A stretch of 64,000 nt of DNA from Saprospiraceae bacterium (GCA_016717265.1 JADKFX010000001.1:2306501-2370500); one strand, 5' to 3'. Shown: positions 27,505-37,814, counted from the first letter of the stretch. Notes: generated from the sequence alone by a model not told the origin. Numbers and translations: made by a program.

Positions 27505-28842
27505 TTAAATACCTAATTTCTTCTCCATATTTTCAAGTGCTATTCCTTTAGTTTCCAAAACCCATATTTTTATCCAAAATAGTTGAACAACCATCAGGAT
27601 GCAAAATATACCAAATATTAAAGCAGGATTAAAGATAGTTACCATCTTAGGGAATATTAATGTTAACAATGCAGCGAAAAACCAATGTGTAAAACTTCCC
27701 AATGACTGACCCGCATTGCGATATTGGTTAGGAAATATTTCACTAATGAAAACCCAAATTACAGCTCCTTGCCCGATAGCATGTGCAGCAATAAATGCAA
27801 AAATGCAATAGGGAACAATTTCAACAAATCCAGAAGCGAAAGCCCACGAGCACAAACCTAAGGAAATAATATATCCGAATGAACCCCAATAAAGCAGTGT
27901 TTTTCTGCCCACTTTATCGATCAAATAAAGACCCATTAATGTAAATACCAAATTCACCAATCCTATACCAATAGATTGCAGTAGTGAGGCTTCTTGACCT
28001 AAACCTGTTAACTCAAAAATTCTCGGAGCAAAGTATAATATAGCATTAATTCCAGACATTTGATTAAAAAATGCAATAAAAAATGCTAGCGAAATAGGCT
28101 TCCACATCGACTTGGTAAAAAAAGTTCTTTTATTATTTTCAGTACTTGTTGATATTGAAATATTGTGTACAAGGTCTGTGATTTCTTTTTCGCTGGCAAT
28201 TGGATTTATGGTATAAAAAATTTCAGAAGCTTTGGCCGTGTTTTTTTTACGAATGATTAACCAACGAGGACTTTCAGGCAATCCAATGCATAACAGAATA
28301 TAGATTATAGATGGAATTGCTTGCACTCCCAGCATATATCGCCAGGAGTCTGGGCCAAGGTGGCTAAGTAAAGCATTTGAAATATAGGCTATTAAAATTC
28401 CCAGCACGATATTGAATTGAAACATACCTGTTAATTTTCCACGCTTTTCAGGTGGTGATATTTCAGTAATATAAAGTGGGGCTGCAATGGTAGATATTCC
28501 GATGCCTATACCGCCTATAAATCTGAAAATGATCAAGGAATACACATCTGAAGCAAAGGCCGATCCGATAGCCGAAATAAGGTAAAGAAATCCAACAAGT
28601 ACCAAGGTGTTTTTTCGTCCCCAATATTCGTTAGGGAGTCCACCTATTAAAGCTCCCAAAACGGTACCCCAAAGTGCCATGCTAATTGTCAAGCCATGCA
28701 TAAAACTGTTGAGCTGCCAAATCTTTTGAATATCCTGTTCTGCTCCGGAGATAACAACGGTATCAAACCCAAATAGAAATCCTGAGAGCGCAGCGACCAA
28801 GGCACTGTAGTATAATACATATTTATTTTTCATTTTAAACAT
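27505..28842 (-). CDS. MFS sugar porter (XylE/GLUT-like)
   Basis: The 445-residue protein is a 12-helix sugar:proton symporter-type transporter. Diagnostic motifs are GFLFGFDTVVISGA in helix 1, GRKNTLV (the RxGRR/K-type loop), FRFIGGIGIGISTIAAPLYITE, PESPRWLI, and later QMSGINAILYFAPRIF and DKVGRKTLL. It lies 35 bases after the stop of the GH28 gene on the same strand. It probably imports sugars released by that enzyme, though the substrate is inferred from context. Confidence 0.93.
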   Translation of the reverse strand: MFKMKNKYVLYYSALVAALSGFLFGFDTVVISGAEQDIQKIWQLNSFMHGLTISMALWGTVLGALIGGLPNEYWGRKNTLVLVGFLYLISAIGSAFASDVYSLIIFRFIGGIGIGISTIAAPLYITEISPPEKRGKLTGMFQFNIVLGILIAYISNALLSHLGPDSWRYMLGVQAIPSIIYILLCIGLPESPRWLIIRKKNTAKASEIFYTINPIASEKEITDLVHNISISTSTENNKRTFFTKSMWKPISLAFFIAFFNQMSGINAILYFAPRIFELTGLGQEASLLQSIGIGLVNLVFTLMGLYLIDKVGRKTLLYWGSFGYIISLGLCSWAFASGFVEIVPYCIFAFIAAHAIGQGAVIWVFISEIFPNQYRNAGQSLGSFTHWFFAALLTLIFPKMVTIFNPALIFGIFCILMVVQLFWIKIWVLETKGIALENMEKKLGI

Positions 28843-28877
28843 GCGGCTGGGTTTATGTTGTGTGGAATAAAGTACTG

Positions 28878-30383
28878 TTATTTTTTTATATACACTTTCA
28901 AATTATCAAATTCCACATGGGTGGTATCTTTATAAAATATTGGAGATAGTTTGTTGTCACCGCGCACTTTTACGGATTCTAATCTTAAATTATGGGTATC
29001 GTCAAACACCATAGCAGGGCGATAATCGGGTTCTTTAATTTTGAGATCAATATTCTTAAAAAGTATGCCCTTTACATGCCTGACATAAAATCCCCAAGCT
29101 GGTAGTTCTCCAAACATCGAAAATTCAGGGTAGCTGGTTTCAAGTTCTGGCACATCTTTTATACGATATAGAGGTAGGTTGGAAAAGGCTTTATTTCCTT
29201 TGCCAGGATATCTGATTTTAATATTTTCAATAATCACATTTTCTACATAAACACCTGGATTGCCAGTAATCGACGAAGGAAAAATATTGTGAAAGAAAGG
29301 CAATTCGGGACCTCTTATTTTATAGTTGATATCAGGTTTTTCAAAGGGTACTATCACTTTCATATTTCTGATGGTGACATTTCGCAATGGGCCGGCTTTT
29401 TCAGCACCTCGCACTCTGCCAATACGCATAAAAATAGCGTTCCCCGTATTTTTTGCTACGATATTTTCCACGAGTACATTTTCGATAAACCCACCTTGCG
29501 TGGCTTCAATAGCAATAGCGGATCTAAAAGTATCGTAGATTTTAATATTTCTAATTACCACATTTCTGGCGCCGCTCACCAGGGATGTGCCAAACTTTAC
29601 TGCGGATGCACTAGAACGTATGGTGCAATCTGCAATGTATATGCTATCGCAAATTTGGGATAAACTAAAATCTTCTGATTTAATGCATATGCCATCGTCT
29701 GATGCATTGATAAAACAATTCGTGATTTGTACATTTTGGCAATCTACAATATCAATACCATCATTGTTCCAATACGCATCGCTGTCTACATGAATCTTGT
29801 GGATAATGATATTTTTACATTTTTCATAAGATTGAACCCAACTAGCGGCATTTTTTATCCTGACATTAGTTATTTTAATATTGCGGCAACCAGTGAATTC
29901 AATGATATGTGGCCGCAATTCGTGCCATGGTCTTTTTTCTGCAATATGATAATTATGACTATCGATTTGGCCAGCATAAAAAAGGCTGTCGACATGCAAT
30001 CCTAGTTCAGCACCTCTGCCATCAATAGTTCCTTTTCCACTTATTGAAATATTGGAAGCATTCTCTGCAAGTATTAAAGCCATCCATTTATAGAGTCTTA
30101 TATAATCTTTAAAATCAACACTTCCCAATAATATAGCGCGTTTATCAAGATGCAGTCCTACACGATTTTTCAAAATAATTGATCCTGAAACAAATTTACC
30201 AGCTGGGATGACTACCATGCCACCTCCATCAGCATGTGCCTTATCAATTGCTTTTTGTATTGCGATGGTATTGATCGTTACACCATCACCTATAGCACCA
30301 AAAGATTTGATGTTATATTCATTGCCGAATCCTGTAATATGAAATATAAAGAATACAATATTAACTAAATTAAATTTTTGCAT
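28878..30383 (-). CDS. GH28 polygalacturonase-like enzyme
   Basis: The 501-residue protein has a weak N-terminal leader and then a right-handed beta-helix. It begins FGAIGDGVTINTIAIQKAID (28-47) and carries the GH28 catalytic region NNDGIDIVDC (206-215) with ASDDGICIKS (227-236). These Asp residues form the hydrolytic pair plus one. The usual GHG His is not obvious at the next position, where KFGTSLVSG stands. Such enzymes cleave homogalacturonan or rhamnogalacturonan. It is upstream of the sugar porter in one operon. A TATATTTG -7-like box at 30408-30401 lies just before the start. Confidence 0.9.
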   Translation of the reverse strand: MQKFNLVNIVFFIFHITGFGNEYNIKSFGAIGDGVTINTIAIQKAIDKAHADGGGMVVIPAGKFVSGSIILKNRVGLHLDKRAILLGSVDFKDYIRLYKWMALILAENASNISISGKGTIDGRGAELGLHVDSLFYAGQIDSHNYHIAEKRPWHELRPHIIEFTGCRNIKITNVRIKNAASWVQSYEKCKNIIIHKIHVDSDAYWNNDGIDIVDCQNVQITNCFINASDDGICIKSEDFSLSQICDSIYIADCTIRSSASAVKFGTSLVSGARNVVIRNIKIYDTFRSAIAIEATQGGFIENVLVENIVAKNTGNAIFMRIGRVRGAEKAGPLRNVTIRNMKVIVPFEKPDINYKIRGPELPFFHNIFPSSITGNPGVYVENVIIENIKIRYPGKGNKAFSNLPLYRIKDVPELETSYPEFSMFGELPAWGFYVRHVKGILFKNIDLKIKEPDYRPAMVFDDTHNLRLESVKVRGDNKLSPIFYKDTTHVEFDNLKVYIKK

Positions 30384-30502
30384 AAGATTTATGAGTAATA
30401 CAAATATATTGATATATTTTCAGATTTGCCGGAACTTTATCTGCAATATACCGGAGTAAACAACGGGTTCTTAATTTAATTCGCAACATCTGTATTTATG
30501 AA

Positions 30503-30510
30503 TACCTTTG
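30503..30510 (+). promoter_or_regulatory. Putative -7 box for the plus-strand lipoprotein gene
   Basis: TACCTTTG at 30503-30510 fits TAnnTTTG and would give a leader of about 11 bases. No clear -33 TTTG is seen. Confidence 0.3.
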
Positions 30511-30527
30511 CCAGGTCAAGTTAATAA

Positions 30528-31535
30528 ATGGGTAGCATTCTGGGTAAGCATCTATTGTTTATTTTATACCTTTCTGTCTTTTCAGGATATTTAATTTCCT
30601 GTAATCAAATGGACTTATGGAATTCTGTTTTCTTGCCATTGCAGGTCACCTCCAAACCAAATTATCAAGAATCCTATTTTGAAAATTCTTGCAATTTCGG
30701 TGTAAAAAGCAAAGCCTTATTAACTACCCGGTTTAAAAATCTTGACCATTTTAAAACAGTTGTATCAATAACATATAAACAAGATCTATGTAATGTTGAT
30801 AGTAATAAATCTTGTAATTCTGCGGTTAATTTAATATATTTTAGCAATGGAGAAAGGATCAGTCGAACGATGACTTCCGGTGTTAATCAAGGAGATTTAA
30901 TAAGTATTCAAAATGCTGACTATTGGACACAACTCAAATTTGTGCTCTCAAATCCTTATGCGATCCGGCAGCGAAAAGCATTAGAAAGGATACATATATT
31001 AAGCCGCAGAAGAGCAGATATCTATGGATCTAAAGATGTCGCTTTTTTTGACTTGGCGGAAGCTTCAGTTCGCCACATTAACACTCCTAATTTAGCCTTT
31101 TTATCAGTACAAGATAGCTTAGAGAAGGGGTATCTAAATACTTTTAATCATGTAACTGCGCAAGCCATAATTTCCTCATTTTTTTCTGAGGATCTTGCTG
31201 ATTTAATTGGTGATTTACACGAGCGATTTTATTTGCCGGAACTGACTACCGGAAATTTTAAGGAAAGCCAATTGACCGATTCAATAAATAACCCTACGGA
31301 TAATTATGTTGATATCATTAATAATGAAATTGGCCAGAAAATTGGAAAGGCACTGAAAGATAATTATAAGATCAATGAAAAAACAAGATGCACTCCGATA
31401 TTTCTAGCTTCTTATTTAAATAGTATTCAAAGTTATTATACCTGGTCATTGGAACTTGGAATGGATAATTTTCGTCCAACAGACGAAGTAGTGATAAAAT
31501 TTTCAAAGAAACTTAATGCACTTTTGGAAAGATAG
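30528..31535 (+). CDS. Lipoprotein with DUF6973-like pattern, unknown function
   Basis: The 335-residue product has a hydrophobic leader ending in LISC (Cys25), consistent with a lipoprotein. The C-terminal part contains FNHVTAQAIISSFFSEDLAD followed by GDLHERF, and later DIINNEIGQKIGKAL. This order resembles the N..RH..W, D.HE and NN..G..IG signature of DUF6973 proteins, but it is diverged and I hold it only as a possibility. The first half has no recognisable domain. It lies alone between the GH28 and pentapeptide genes, on the opposite strand to both. Confidence 0.55.
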   Translation: MGSILGKHLLFILYLSVFSGYLISCNQMDLWNSVFLPLQVTSKPNYQESYFENSCNFGVKSKALLTTRFKNLDHFKTVVSITYKQDLCNVDSNKSCNSAVNLIYFSNGERISRTMTSGVNQGDLISIQNADYWTQLKFVLSNPYAIRQRKALERIHILSRRRADIYGSKDVAFFDLAEASVRHINTPNLAFLSVQDSLEKGYLNTFNHVTAQAIISSFFSEDLADLIGDLHERFYLPELTTGNFKESQLTDSINNPTDNYVDIINNEIGQKIGKALKDNYKINEKTRCTPIFLASYLNSIQSYYTWSLELGMDNFRPTDEVVIKFSKKLNALLER

Positions 31536-31592
31536 TAAGTTAAATTGTGAAGGTGATTATTAATTTGATCTCTTTAGGAGTTCTGGATGGAA

Positions 31593-32858
31593 TCAATTTG
31601 TCTTAGGCATTAAACGATAAATCAAAGAATCCTTTTTGATTGTTGTATTGGAAACGATTTGGTATTTATCAAGTATGGTCTGTGCACCAATTTGATTTTT
31701 TTTATTTAACTTTTCCAACCAATCTTGCTCTGTAATTGCACCATTCAGAATGACTCCTTCTAGATTTGCATTGGTTAGGGTGCTTTTGGTAAATATTGCA
31801 TTCGTTAGATTGGCATTAGAAATATTGGCCCCAAACAAAAAACAATTGCTTACATCTGCTTCATTCAGGATGGCATTGGATAGCACAGTATGAATTAACG
31901 TTGCATAATTTAGTGTAGATTTTTGAAGTGTTGCATTTGTCATATCAGCACTATCTAATCTTGTCCAATTTAATTTTGCTTCATTTATTTTAGACCAATT
32001 TAACTTTGTGGCTATTAAATTGGCACCATAAAGGGAAGCTTGATTTAAGTTTACACCAAGCAAGTTTGCACCCCTTAGATCAGCATGCTCAAGTCTTGTA
32101 GCTTGTAGGTTTGCATATTGTAAATTCGCGTATCGCAGGTCAATTCCATTTAAGTTTAAACCATGGAGGTCTACATTTTTTAAATTTGCTCCAGAAAAGC
32201 TCACATTATCTTTTATCTTTTGAAAGGAAGTAGAATCCATTTGTGTATTGACCAAAGCGAGCAATAACATGCCTCTTTCTGAACTTAAGTATTGATAGGA
32301 GGCGGTTTCAGTGTCCCATTCTTTATGTAATTTGAATGCATGACTTAAGGCTACTATGCGATCCGTCATTTTATCCACCATGGATTTATTCTGAATATTC
32401 ATTTTAGTGGAATCCAGGGTGTGAATCAAATCTAATAATAGCGAAATTTTATTTTTTTGTGCTTCCAGGCTTTCCCGATGCTTCCATTCGGCTAAATCCA
32501 ATTGTGCATGATTTAAGCTTTCCTTGATTTTTTTATTTGTTGAATAGCCTACGATGCATAACACAAGTAAGCTTACAAATAAAATAGAAATCAAAATTTT
32601 AGCAATGGCAATCCTATGAATTGTTGAACCTATTTTAGAATGTAATGTGGATTCAAAAAGAGGGTTTGTTTTTTTAATATTCAATAGCCATATCAAGGCA
32701 GTTACCAACGAAATCCCTGTTAAACATCCGAAAAAACCAAGCCAAAAAGAATCATGAACATCTATATATGGAAACTTAATGAAACCAAAGAACCAGCCCA
32801 GGAGTGCACTCATGATGAGTAATAGAATATATACCAACCTCCGATTCATATACATCAA
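31593..32858 (-). CDS. Membrane-anchored pentapeptide-repeat protein
   Basis: The 421-residue protein has two N-terminal membrane segments (about 7-25 and 38-60) and a third at about 85-107. A coiled-coil-prone linker follows, then about 30 pentapeptide repeats of the A(N/D)LXX type from about residue 220 to 385 (ANLKNVDLHGLNLNGIDLRY and onward). These fold as a right-handed quadrilateral beta-helix. The repeats face either cytoplasm or periplasm depending on topology, which I cannot fix. The role is unknown, and the membrane-anchored form differs from DNA-mimic soluble members. Confidence 0.85.
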   Translation of the reverse strand: MMYMNRRLVYILLLIMSALLGWFFGFIKFPYIDVHDSFWLGFFGCLTGISLVTALIWLLNIKKTNPLFESTLHSKIGSTIHRIAIAKILISILFVSLLVLCIVGYSTNKKIKESLNHAQLDLAEWKHRESLEAQKNKISLLLDLIHTLDSTKMNIQNKSMVDKMTDRIVALSHAFKLHKEWDTETASYQYLSSERGMLLLALVNTQMDSTSFQKIKDNVSFSGANLKNVDLHGLNLNGIDLRYANLQYANLQATRLEHADLRGANLLGVNLNQASLYGANLIATKLNWSKINEAKLNWTRLDSADMTNATLQKSTLNYATLIHTVLSNAILNEADVSNCFLFGANISNANLTNAIFTKSTLTNANLEGVILNGAITEQDWLEKLNKKNQIGAQTILDKYQIVSNTTIKKDSLIYRLMPKTN

Positions 32859-33000
32859 TCTCTTAATATTTCTTTATTCATTTATAATGTAAATCTTACA
32901 GCTGCAAAAGTACTTGTTTAAAATTAGTACTTTCATTTAGGAGTGTGAAATCCTGTAAATAAATGTTGTTCAGGTATTACCAAATAGCTAATATTGCAGG

Positions 33001-35007
33001 ATGAGCCTTGTACAAATGTTTATTCTTTGGTTATTCTTATTGCCAGGAGTTTTATCCGTTCAAACCCAAACAAAACCAACGAAACATATTCCACCAAATC
33101 CATTTTACAATTCTTCAAAACCAATGGTTCGTTGGTTTTGGTTTGCTACAAAAATTAAAGAAATCGATGTAAAATATCAACTTGACTGGGCCAGGAGTAA
33201 CAACTTTGGAGGTGTTGAGATTGCCTGGCTTTATCCATTGCACCGTTATCAGGAGTGGTTTGCAAGGGATTTTAATAGGCATTATCCTGTCGATACCAGC
33301 GCCCAAAAATGGCTCAGTAAAGAATGGACAGAAATTGTCGCTTATACAAAACGGTATGCAGATTCTATTGGTCTGGCGTGCGATTTTACTTTTGGCAGTG
33401 CGTGGCCTGTTGCCGGGCACAACATTGGAAAAGATTTCGGCACTCAAATCTATGGAGATACTGCTTTTAGTCAACTCTTGACATTTTCATGGGCCTGGCC
33501 TGAAAACATGAGAGTCATCAATCATATGGATGCTAAAGCCTTTGAATTATTTGCTCGTCCAATAGAATCTGCTATGAAAGATGTTCTAAAGGGCCCTAAA
33601 ACCGTACTTTTCACAGATTCATGGGAAATAAAACTCAATAAGAAGAATAAATTATGGACTCCAGGCTTTGATGCCACATTCAAACAAAAATTTGGATACG
33701 ATATCATTTCGTACATGGATATTGGTATAGATTCATTTCCTGATGTACGCTATGATTATATGTTGCATTTAGATGAATATGTAACCAAGGGTTTTTATAT
33801 TCCATATGTAAAAAAATGTGCTGAAATGGGAGCCTGGTCGAGGGTTCAATGTCTGGGTGCCCCTACGGATGTAATGACCACTTATTCTTTGGTGGATATT
33901 CCCGAAACGGAAGCCATGTTAAACAATCCAAATTATTCCAAAATTGTCAGTTCAGCTGCATGTTTAGCTTCCAAAAAACTTGTAACCAGTGAGTCCTTTA
34001 CGTGCATGTACGGATTTCCAGCTACTTATCTTCGGAAAGAGCAAACTGCAGACCTTAAAATGGTAGCCGATGCATTGTTTACAAATGGTGTGAATCAACA
34101 TATTTATTGTGGAATGCCCTTTAATCCTAAAGGTTCTGATACTATTGATTTTTTTGCAACCTGCTATATTGGACCTGGTGGAAGTTTAACAGAGGAGTTG
34201 GCGGAGTTTAATTCTTATGTTGAAAAAGTTTCAGGCTTTTTGCAAAAAGGCAAAACGTATACTGATGTAGCGGTATATATTCCGTACGAAGACGCTGTCA
34301 TGAAAGGAGCGTACCCTTCTGAAAGGCAACGTGTTTGGGTTTGGGGCGAATATGAAATGCGGTATATTCATACTCCGGATGAAGTTGTGGGTTATCACCC
34401 TCTTTGGATCAATCGACATTTTTTAGAAAAAGCAAAGGTTGTAAAAAACAAATTGTTGGTAGGCGATGCTGCATTTTCTCTTTTGTATATCGATGTTAAA
34501 TACATGGATATCCGAGCTCTAAAAAGAGTATTGCAATTGGCTCAGGAAGGTGTGCGCGTTTGTATTAAACAACATCCTATTCAACCAGGTAAATCCAAAT
34601 CAGGAGAATTTTCCAAAATACTCAAGGAATTGTTGGCAATGAATCATGTTTCAGAAAATTTTAGTCATCTTATCAATCATCCAGCCTTAATTCAGGGTGA
34701 TAGTTTACCAGAATATTGGTGTCGAATGACAAAAAACGGGACCAAATATTTATTTTTGGCGCAATGGGCTTCTAAGAATTTGCAATATCCAGTTTACTCT
34801 GGTCAGTCAATTGCTTATGAATCGAAAACAATGGAATTTACGGTGCATGTCAATGGAAAAACTCAAAAGGTTAAAGTAGAATTTAAACCCTATCAATCTG
34901 TCATGTTGAAAATTGCTCCAAATGGAAAAATAGATTTTATCGATATTTCTTTTATGCCTAAAACTCCTATAGTGCGTCCGAGGGAAGTTCAGAAGATGTA
35001 TTTTTAA
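33001..35007 (+). CDS. GH106-like alpha-L-rhamnosidase
   Basis: The 668-residue secreted protein shows several GH106-type elements: PMVRWFWF near the N-terminus, NNFGGVEIAWLYP, the FTDSWE then WTPGF and FGYDI segment around the acid/base region, and CLGAPTDV with VDIPETEAM. It ends soon after the catalytic barrel, shorter than classical GH106 enzymes, which run near 1000 residues with an extra C-terminal beta domain. A start at 33016 (MFILWLF) is as likely as 33001, since the -7-like TAATATTG at 32989 leaves almost no leader for the first. It complements the GH28/porter genes in a rhamnogalacturonan-type theme. Confidence 0.75.
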   Translation: MSLVQMFILWLFLLPGVLSVQTQTKPTKHIPPNPFYNSSKPMVRWFWFATKIKEIDVKYQLDWARSNNFGGVEIAWLYPLHRYQEWFARDFNRHYPVDTSAQKWLSKEWTEIVAYTKRYADSIGLACDFTFGSAWPVAGHNIGKDFGTQIYGDTAFSQLLTFSWAWPENMRVINHMDAKAFELFARPIESAMKDVLKGPKTVLFTDSWEIKLNKKNKLWTPGFDATFKQKFGYDIISYMDIGIDSFPDVRYDYMLHLDEYVTKGFYIPYVKKCAEMGAWSRVQCLGAPTDVMTTYSLVDIPETEAMLNNPNYSKIVSSAACLASKKLVTSESFTCMYGFPATYLRKEQTADLKMVADALFTNGVNQHIYCGMPFNPKGSDTIDFFATCYIGPGGSLTEELAEFNSYVEKVSGFLQKGKTYTDVAVYIPYEDAVMKGAYPSERQRVWVWGEYEMRYIHTPDEVVGYHPLWINRHFLEKAKVVKNKLLVGDAAFSLLYIDVKYMDIRALKRVLQLAQEGVRVCIKQHPIQPGKSKSGEFSKILKELLAMNHVSENFSHLINHPALIQGDSLPEYWCRMTKNGTKYLFLAQWASKNLQYPVYSGQSIAYESKTMEFTVHVNGKTQKVKVEFKPYQSVMLKIAPNGKIDFIDISFMPKTPIVRPREVQKMYF

Positions 35008-35272
35008 GAAGTTCTATTAATCCCAAAGCACAAAGAAATGGAACTCATCAAACAGATAAGTTCCAACCCCTAAACTCTGAACTCAAAATTGAAATAATGC
35101 GCAATCTGACTTGTGATTTTCAAAAGCTATTGTCATTAGAAAAGGTTATAATAGCAATTATTGGATTTAATATTTAGGATTTCAGTACTTTTATATAGCC
35201 GAAACAAATCGAGCTTGATTATTTTTCATTTGCAATATTTCTGACTAAATGTTTAATTTAAAAAATAGAAAG

Positions 35273-37360
35273 ATGAAAAGCATATTAATAATTTACCTTC
35301 TGGTTGTCTTATTTTATCAGCATTCTATTGGCCAGAATTGGAAGGAATATCCATTTCCATCATTTGGGAGTACAAAGTATATTGAATTTTACAAAGATTC
35401 CATGTTATTAATCCAAAACATGAGTAATCAATGTTATGTTTCTTTTGATTTGGGTCAAACATGGATATTATCGATGAATGGATTTTCCGGTAATGACTAT
35501 CCTGAATATATAACCTTAGGAAAAGATCTTAACTATTATGCTCAAATTCGGGATAATGTATATCGATATTCTATAAAAAGTAATTACTGGGTTTGGTTAT
35601 TCGGAGGATTTGATTGTAAAACTAACTCAGAAAATGGATTTCAAGTGGACGATGAAAGTAATATTTATTCTTATTGCGATTTTTATCCTTCCAATCCATA
35701 CAAAAAATCGAATTATAGGTCAAAAAATGGAGACCCTTATTATTATCCTGCCAAAATGATAGTTCTCAATAAAGATAAAGTGATTAATTATCATTCAGAA
35801 AGAGGAACGATTAATTTTATCGACAATGATGGTGGAGTAAACCCGGCAATTAATGTTTTAAAAAATAAAGCATATCTTTTCTTTTCTGATCATTATCAAA
35901 ATATGTATTTTCATGATTCTAAAAACGTATTTATTATTAACATAAATACGTTTCGAATTGATAGTGTTCCACTTTTATCTGATCAATATTACCCTGTAAC
36001 TAAAATGTATGAAAATCAAAATCACGACTTGTTAATTTCGGGATTTTCTTTTTACCCTAGCTATGCAGGAAAAAAATTGTTGTATTCTAAAGACGGGGGC
36101 TTCAGTTTTCAGCCTTTTGATCATTTTATTGGTAAAAATTACCTGGCAGTAGATTATCTTCATTTTCTAGCTGATAATAATATTATCATGGAGTATGAAG
36201 GATTTATGCTAAGAATTATGGATAAGCAAAGAATTGTGAATTTTATTCCGGGAAAATCTATTTTACCTCAGGCGTTTATAAAATCAAGAGATGCAGAATA
36301 CTTTAATTATTATAATAAGGCAGTATTTTATAAATTAAATAATGAATTGGAATATAAGCCTCTTGTTATAGATAGTTACTTTGAATTTAATAATTTATTT
36401 AAGGATAATGAAGGAACAGTTTATGTTTACAATCCAAAAATTAATTGCTATTACTATAAATTGATTAATTCATCTGATTGGATAAAGGTAAATACGCAAC
36501 ATTTTAAATATCCAATAGTTAGGTATTTGACTGATGAAAATGGAATTGTTTATGCCCTTGACAGTTTGACCATTTCATATACAAAAGACAAAGGGATCAA
36601 TTGGAATGAATTATTTGTACTTCCGAATGGAAAAACAACGTATAGAATTACCTCAGTTGATAATTCATTTTATTTTTCGGTTAATGATACTTTGCATATT
36701 ATTGATCCGCTAAATTCTGATTCAAAGATATTTCCACTTTCAGGTTACAATGACATCAGTAATACTAAAAAAGTAATCTACTCCGAATATATTCCAGGAT
36801 TTACAAAAGGTTCTTATAAATTTTATATCTTAGATAGTCTTCAGGCTACACCGAGATTATTTTATTACTCTTCCAAGGGGTTAAGATATAGTAAATTTAA
36901 TAATAGTTTCTGGCTTTTCAATAATAGTGGAATTTACAATTTATTAAATAAAGATTATTATTATTCCAGCGAAGGTTTACCGGATAATTCTGCAAGTAAT
37001 ATTGTAATTGTAAATATATCGGTTGATGATGAGGGCTATTTATATGCTATTACAGATATGGGAGTATTTGTTTATAAGGATAGAGTGAATGATCCAGTCA
37101 CTTCAGTAGGGGATTTAGAAACAATTTCAAATATTGTAGTTTACCCAAATCCAACAGCTTCATATTTAAATGTCATGACCCGAACGCGAATGGAGAGTAT
37201 TGAAATTATTTCAACCGACTTTAAAATCATAATGCGGGAAAATGTTCATAGTAATCTTTTTACGGTGAATATTAGTACGCTATCACCAGATTTGTATTTT
37301 TTAAAATGCAATTATGGTTTTGGTAAGTTTCAATTGAAAAAATTCATAAAGCTCGAATAG
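35273..37360 (+). CDS. Secreted beta-propeller-like protein with T9SS sorting domain
   Basis: The 695-residue protein has a signal peptide from ATG 35273 (MKSILIIYLL to about SIGQ). A long body of BNR/Kelch-like repeats follows, with SFDLGQTW, YSKDGGFSFQ and YTKDKGINW as Asp-box-like motifs. The end (about 622-695) is a T9SS sorting domain: VYPNPTASYLNVMTR to FQLKKFIKLE. An in-frame ATG at 35249 precedes the leader and is less suitable. It is surface-exposed or released. No enzyme active site is evident. Codon use and AT-richness match the neighbours. Confidence 0.8.
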   Translation: MKSILIIYLLVVLFYQHSIGQNWKEYPFPSFGSTKYIEFYKDSMLLIQNMSNQCYVSFDLGQTWILSMNGFSGNDYPEYITLGKDLNYYAQIRDNVYRYSIKSNYWVWLFGGFDCKTNSENGFQVDDESNIYSYCDFYPSNPYKKSNYRSKNGDPYYYPAKMIVLNKDKVINYHSERGTINFIDNDGGVNPAINVLKNKAYLFFSDHYQNMYFHDSKNVFIININTFRIDSVPLLSDQYYPVTKMYENQNHDLLISGFSFYPSYAGKKLLYSKDGGFSFQPFDHFIGKNYLAVDYLHFLADNNIIMEYEGFMLRIMDKQRIVNFIPGKSILPQAFIKSRDAEYFNYYNKAVFYKLNNELEYKPLVIDSYFEFNNLFKDNEGTVYVYNPKINCYYYKLINSSDWIKVNTQHFKYPIVRYLTDENGIVYALDSLTISYTKDKGINWNELFVLPNGKTTYRITSVDNSFYFSVNDTLHIIDPLNSDSKIFPLSGYNDISNTKKVIYSEYIPGFTKGSYKFYILDSLQATPRLFYYSSKGLRYSKFNNSFWLFNNSGIYNLLNKDYYYSSEGLPDNSASNIVIVNISVDDEGYLYAITDMGVFVYKDRVNDPVTSVGDLETISNIVVYPNPTASYLNVMTRTRMESIEIISTDFKIIMRENVHSNLFTVNISTLSPDLYFLKCNYGFGKFQLKKFIKLE

Positions 37361-37404
37361 TCCTTATTAACAAGTTTGTCTTATTCACCAGGTATAGAAT
37401 CGCT

Positions 37405-37770
37405 TTACACAACTCTTAAAATTTTCTCCATTTTACGTCCCTTAGCCAATTCATCTACCAACTTATCCAAATATCTTACCTGCTGCGTTAAGGTGTTTTC
37501 AATATCTTCGACGCGATAACCACAGATTACACCAGTGATGAGTTTAGCATTAGGGTTTAACTTAGCATTCTTAAAAAAAAATTCAAATGTTACTTTTTCT
37601 GCAATGAGTTCTTGCAGTTTTTTTTCATCATAGCCGGTTAGCCACCTAATTACTTGATGTAATTCTGCTTTTGTTCTGTTTTTTTTCTCGACTTTTGTAA
37701 GATAAAGTGGATAGACTGTAGCGAATGTCATTTTTGCAAAGCGCTCATCGTGTGCTGTTGTCGTTTTCAT
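37405..37770 (-). CDS. DUF2200 family protein
   Basis: The 121-residue protein fits DUF2200 closely: HDERFAKMTFATVYPLYLTK at the start, a central VIRWLTGYDEKKLQ, FFKNAKLNPNAKLITGVICG and YRVEDIENTLTQQVRYLDKLVDELAKG. The family is cytoplasmic and lacks an assigned function. It is convergent with the preceding T9SS gene across 44 bases. Confidence 0.85.
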   Translation of the reverse strand: MKTTTAHDERFAKMTFATVYPLYLTKVEKKNRTKAELHQVIRWLTGYDEKKLQELIAEKVTFEFFFKNAKLNPNAKLITGVICGYRVEDIENTLTQQVRYLDKLVDELAKGRKMEKILRVV

Positions 37771-37814
37771 GTTTAATATTATAATGTTAATCAGTCAAAT
37801 AATTTTCCCGAAGG

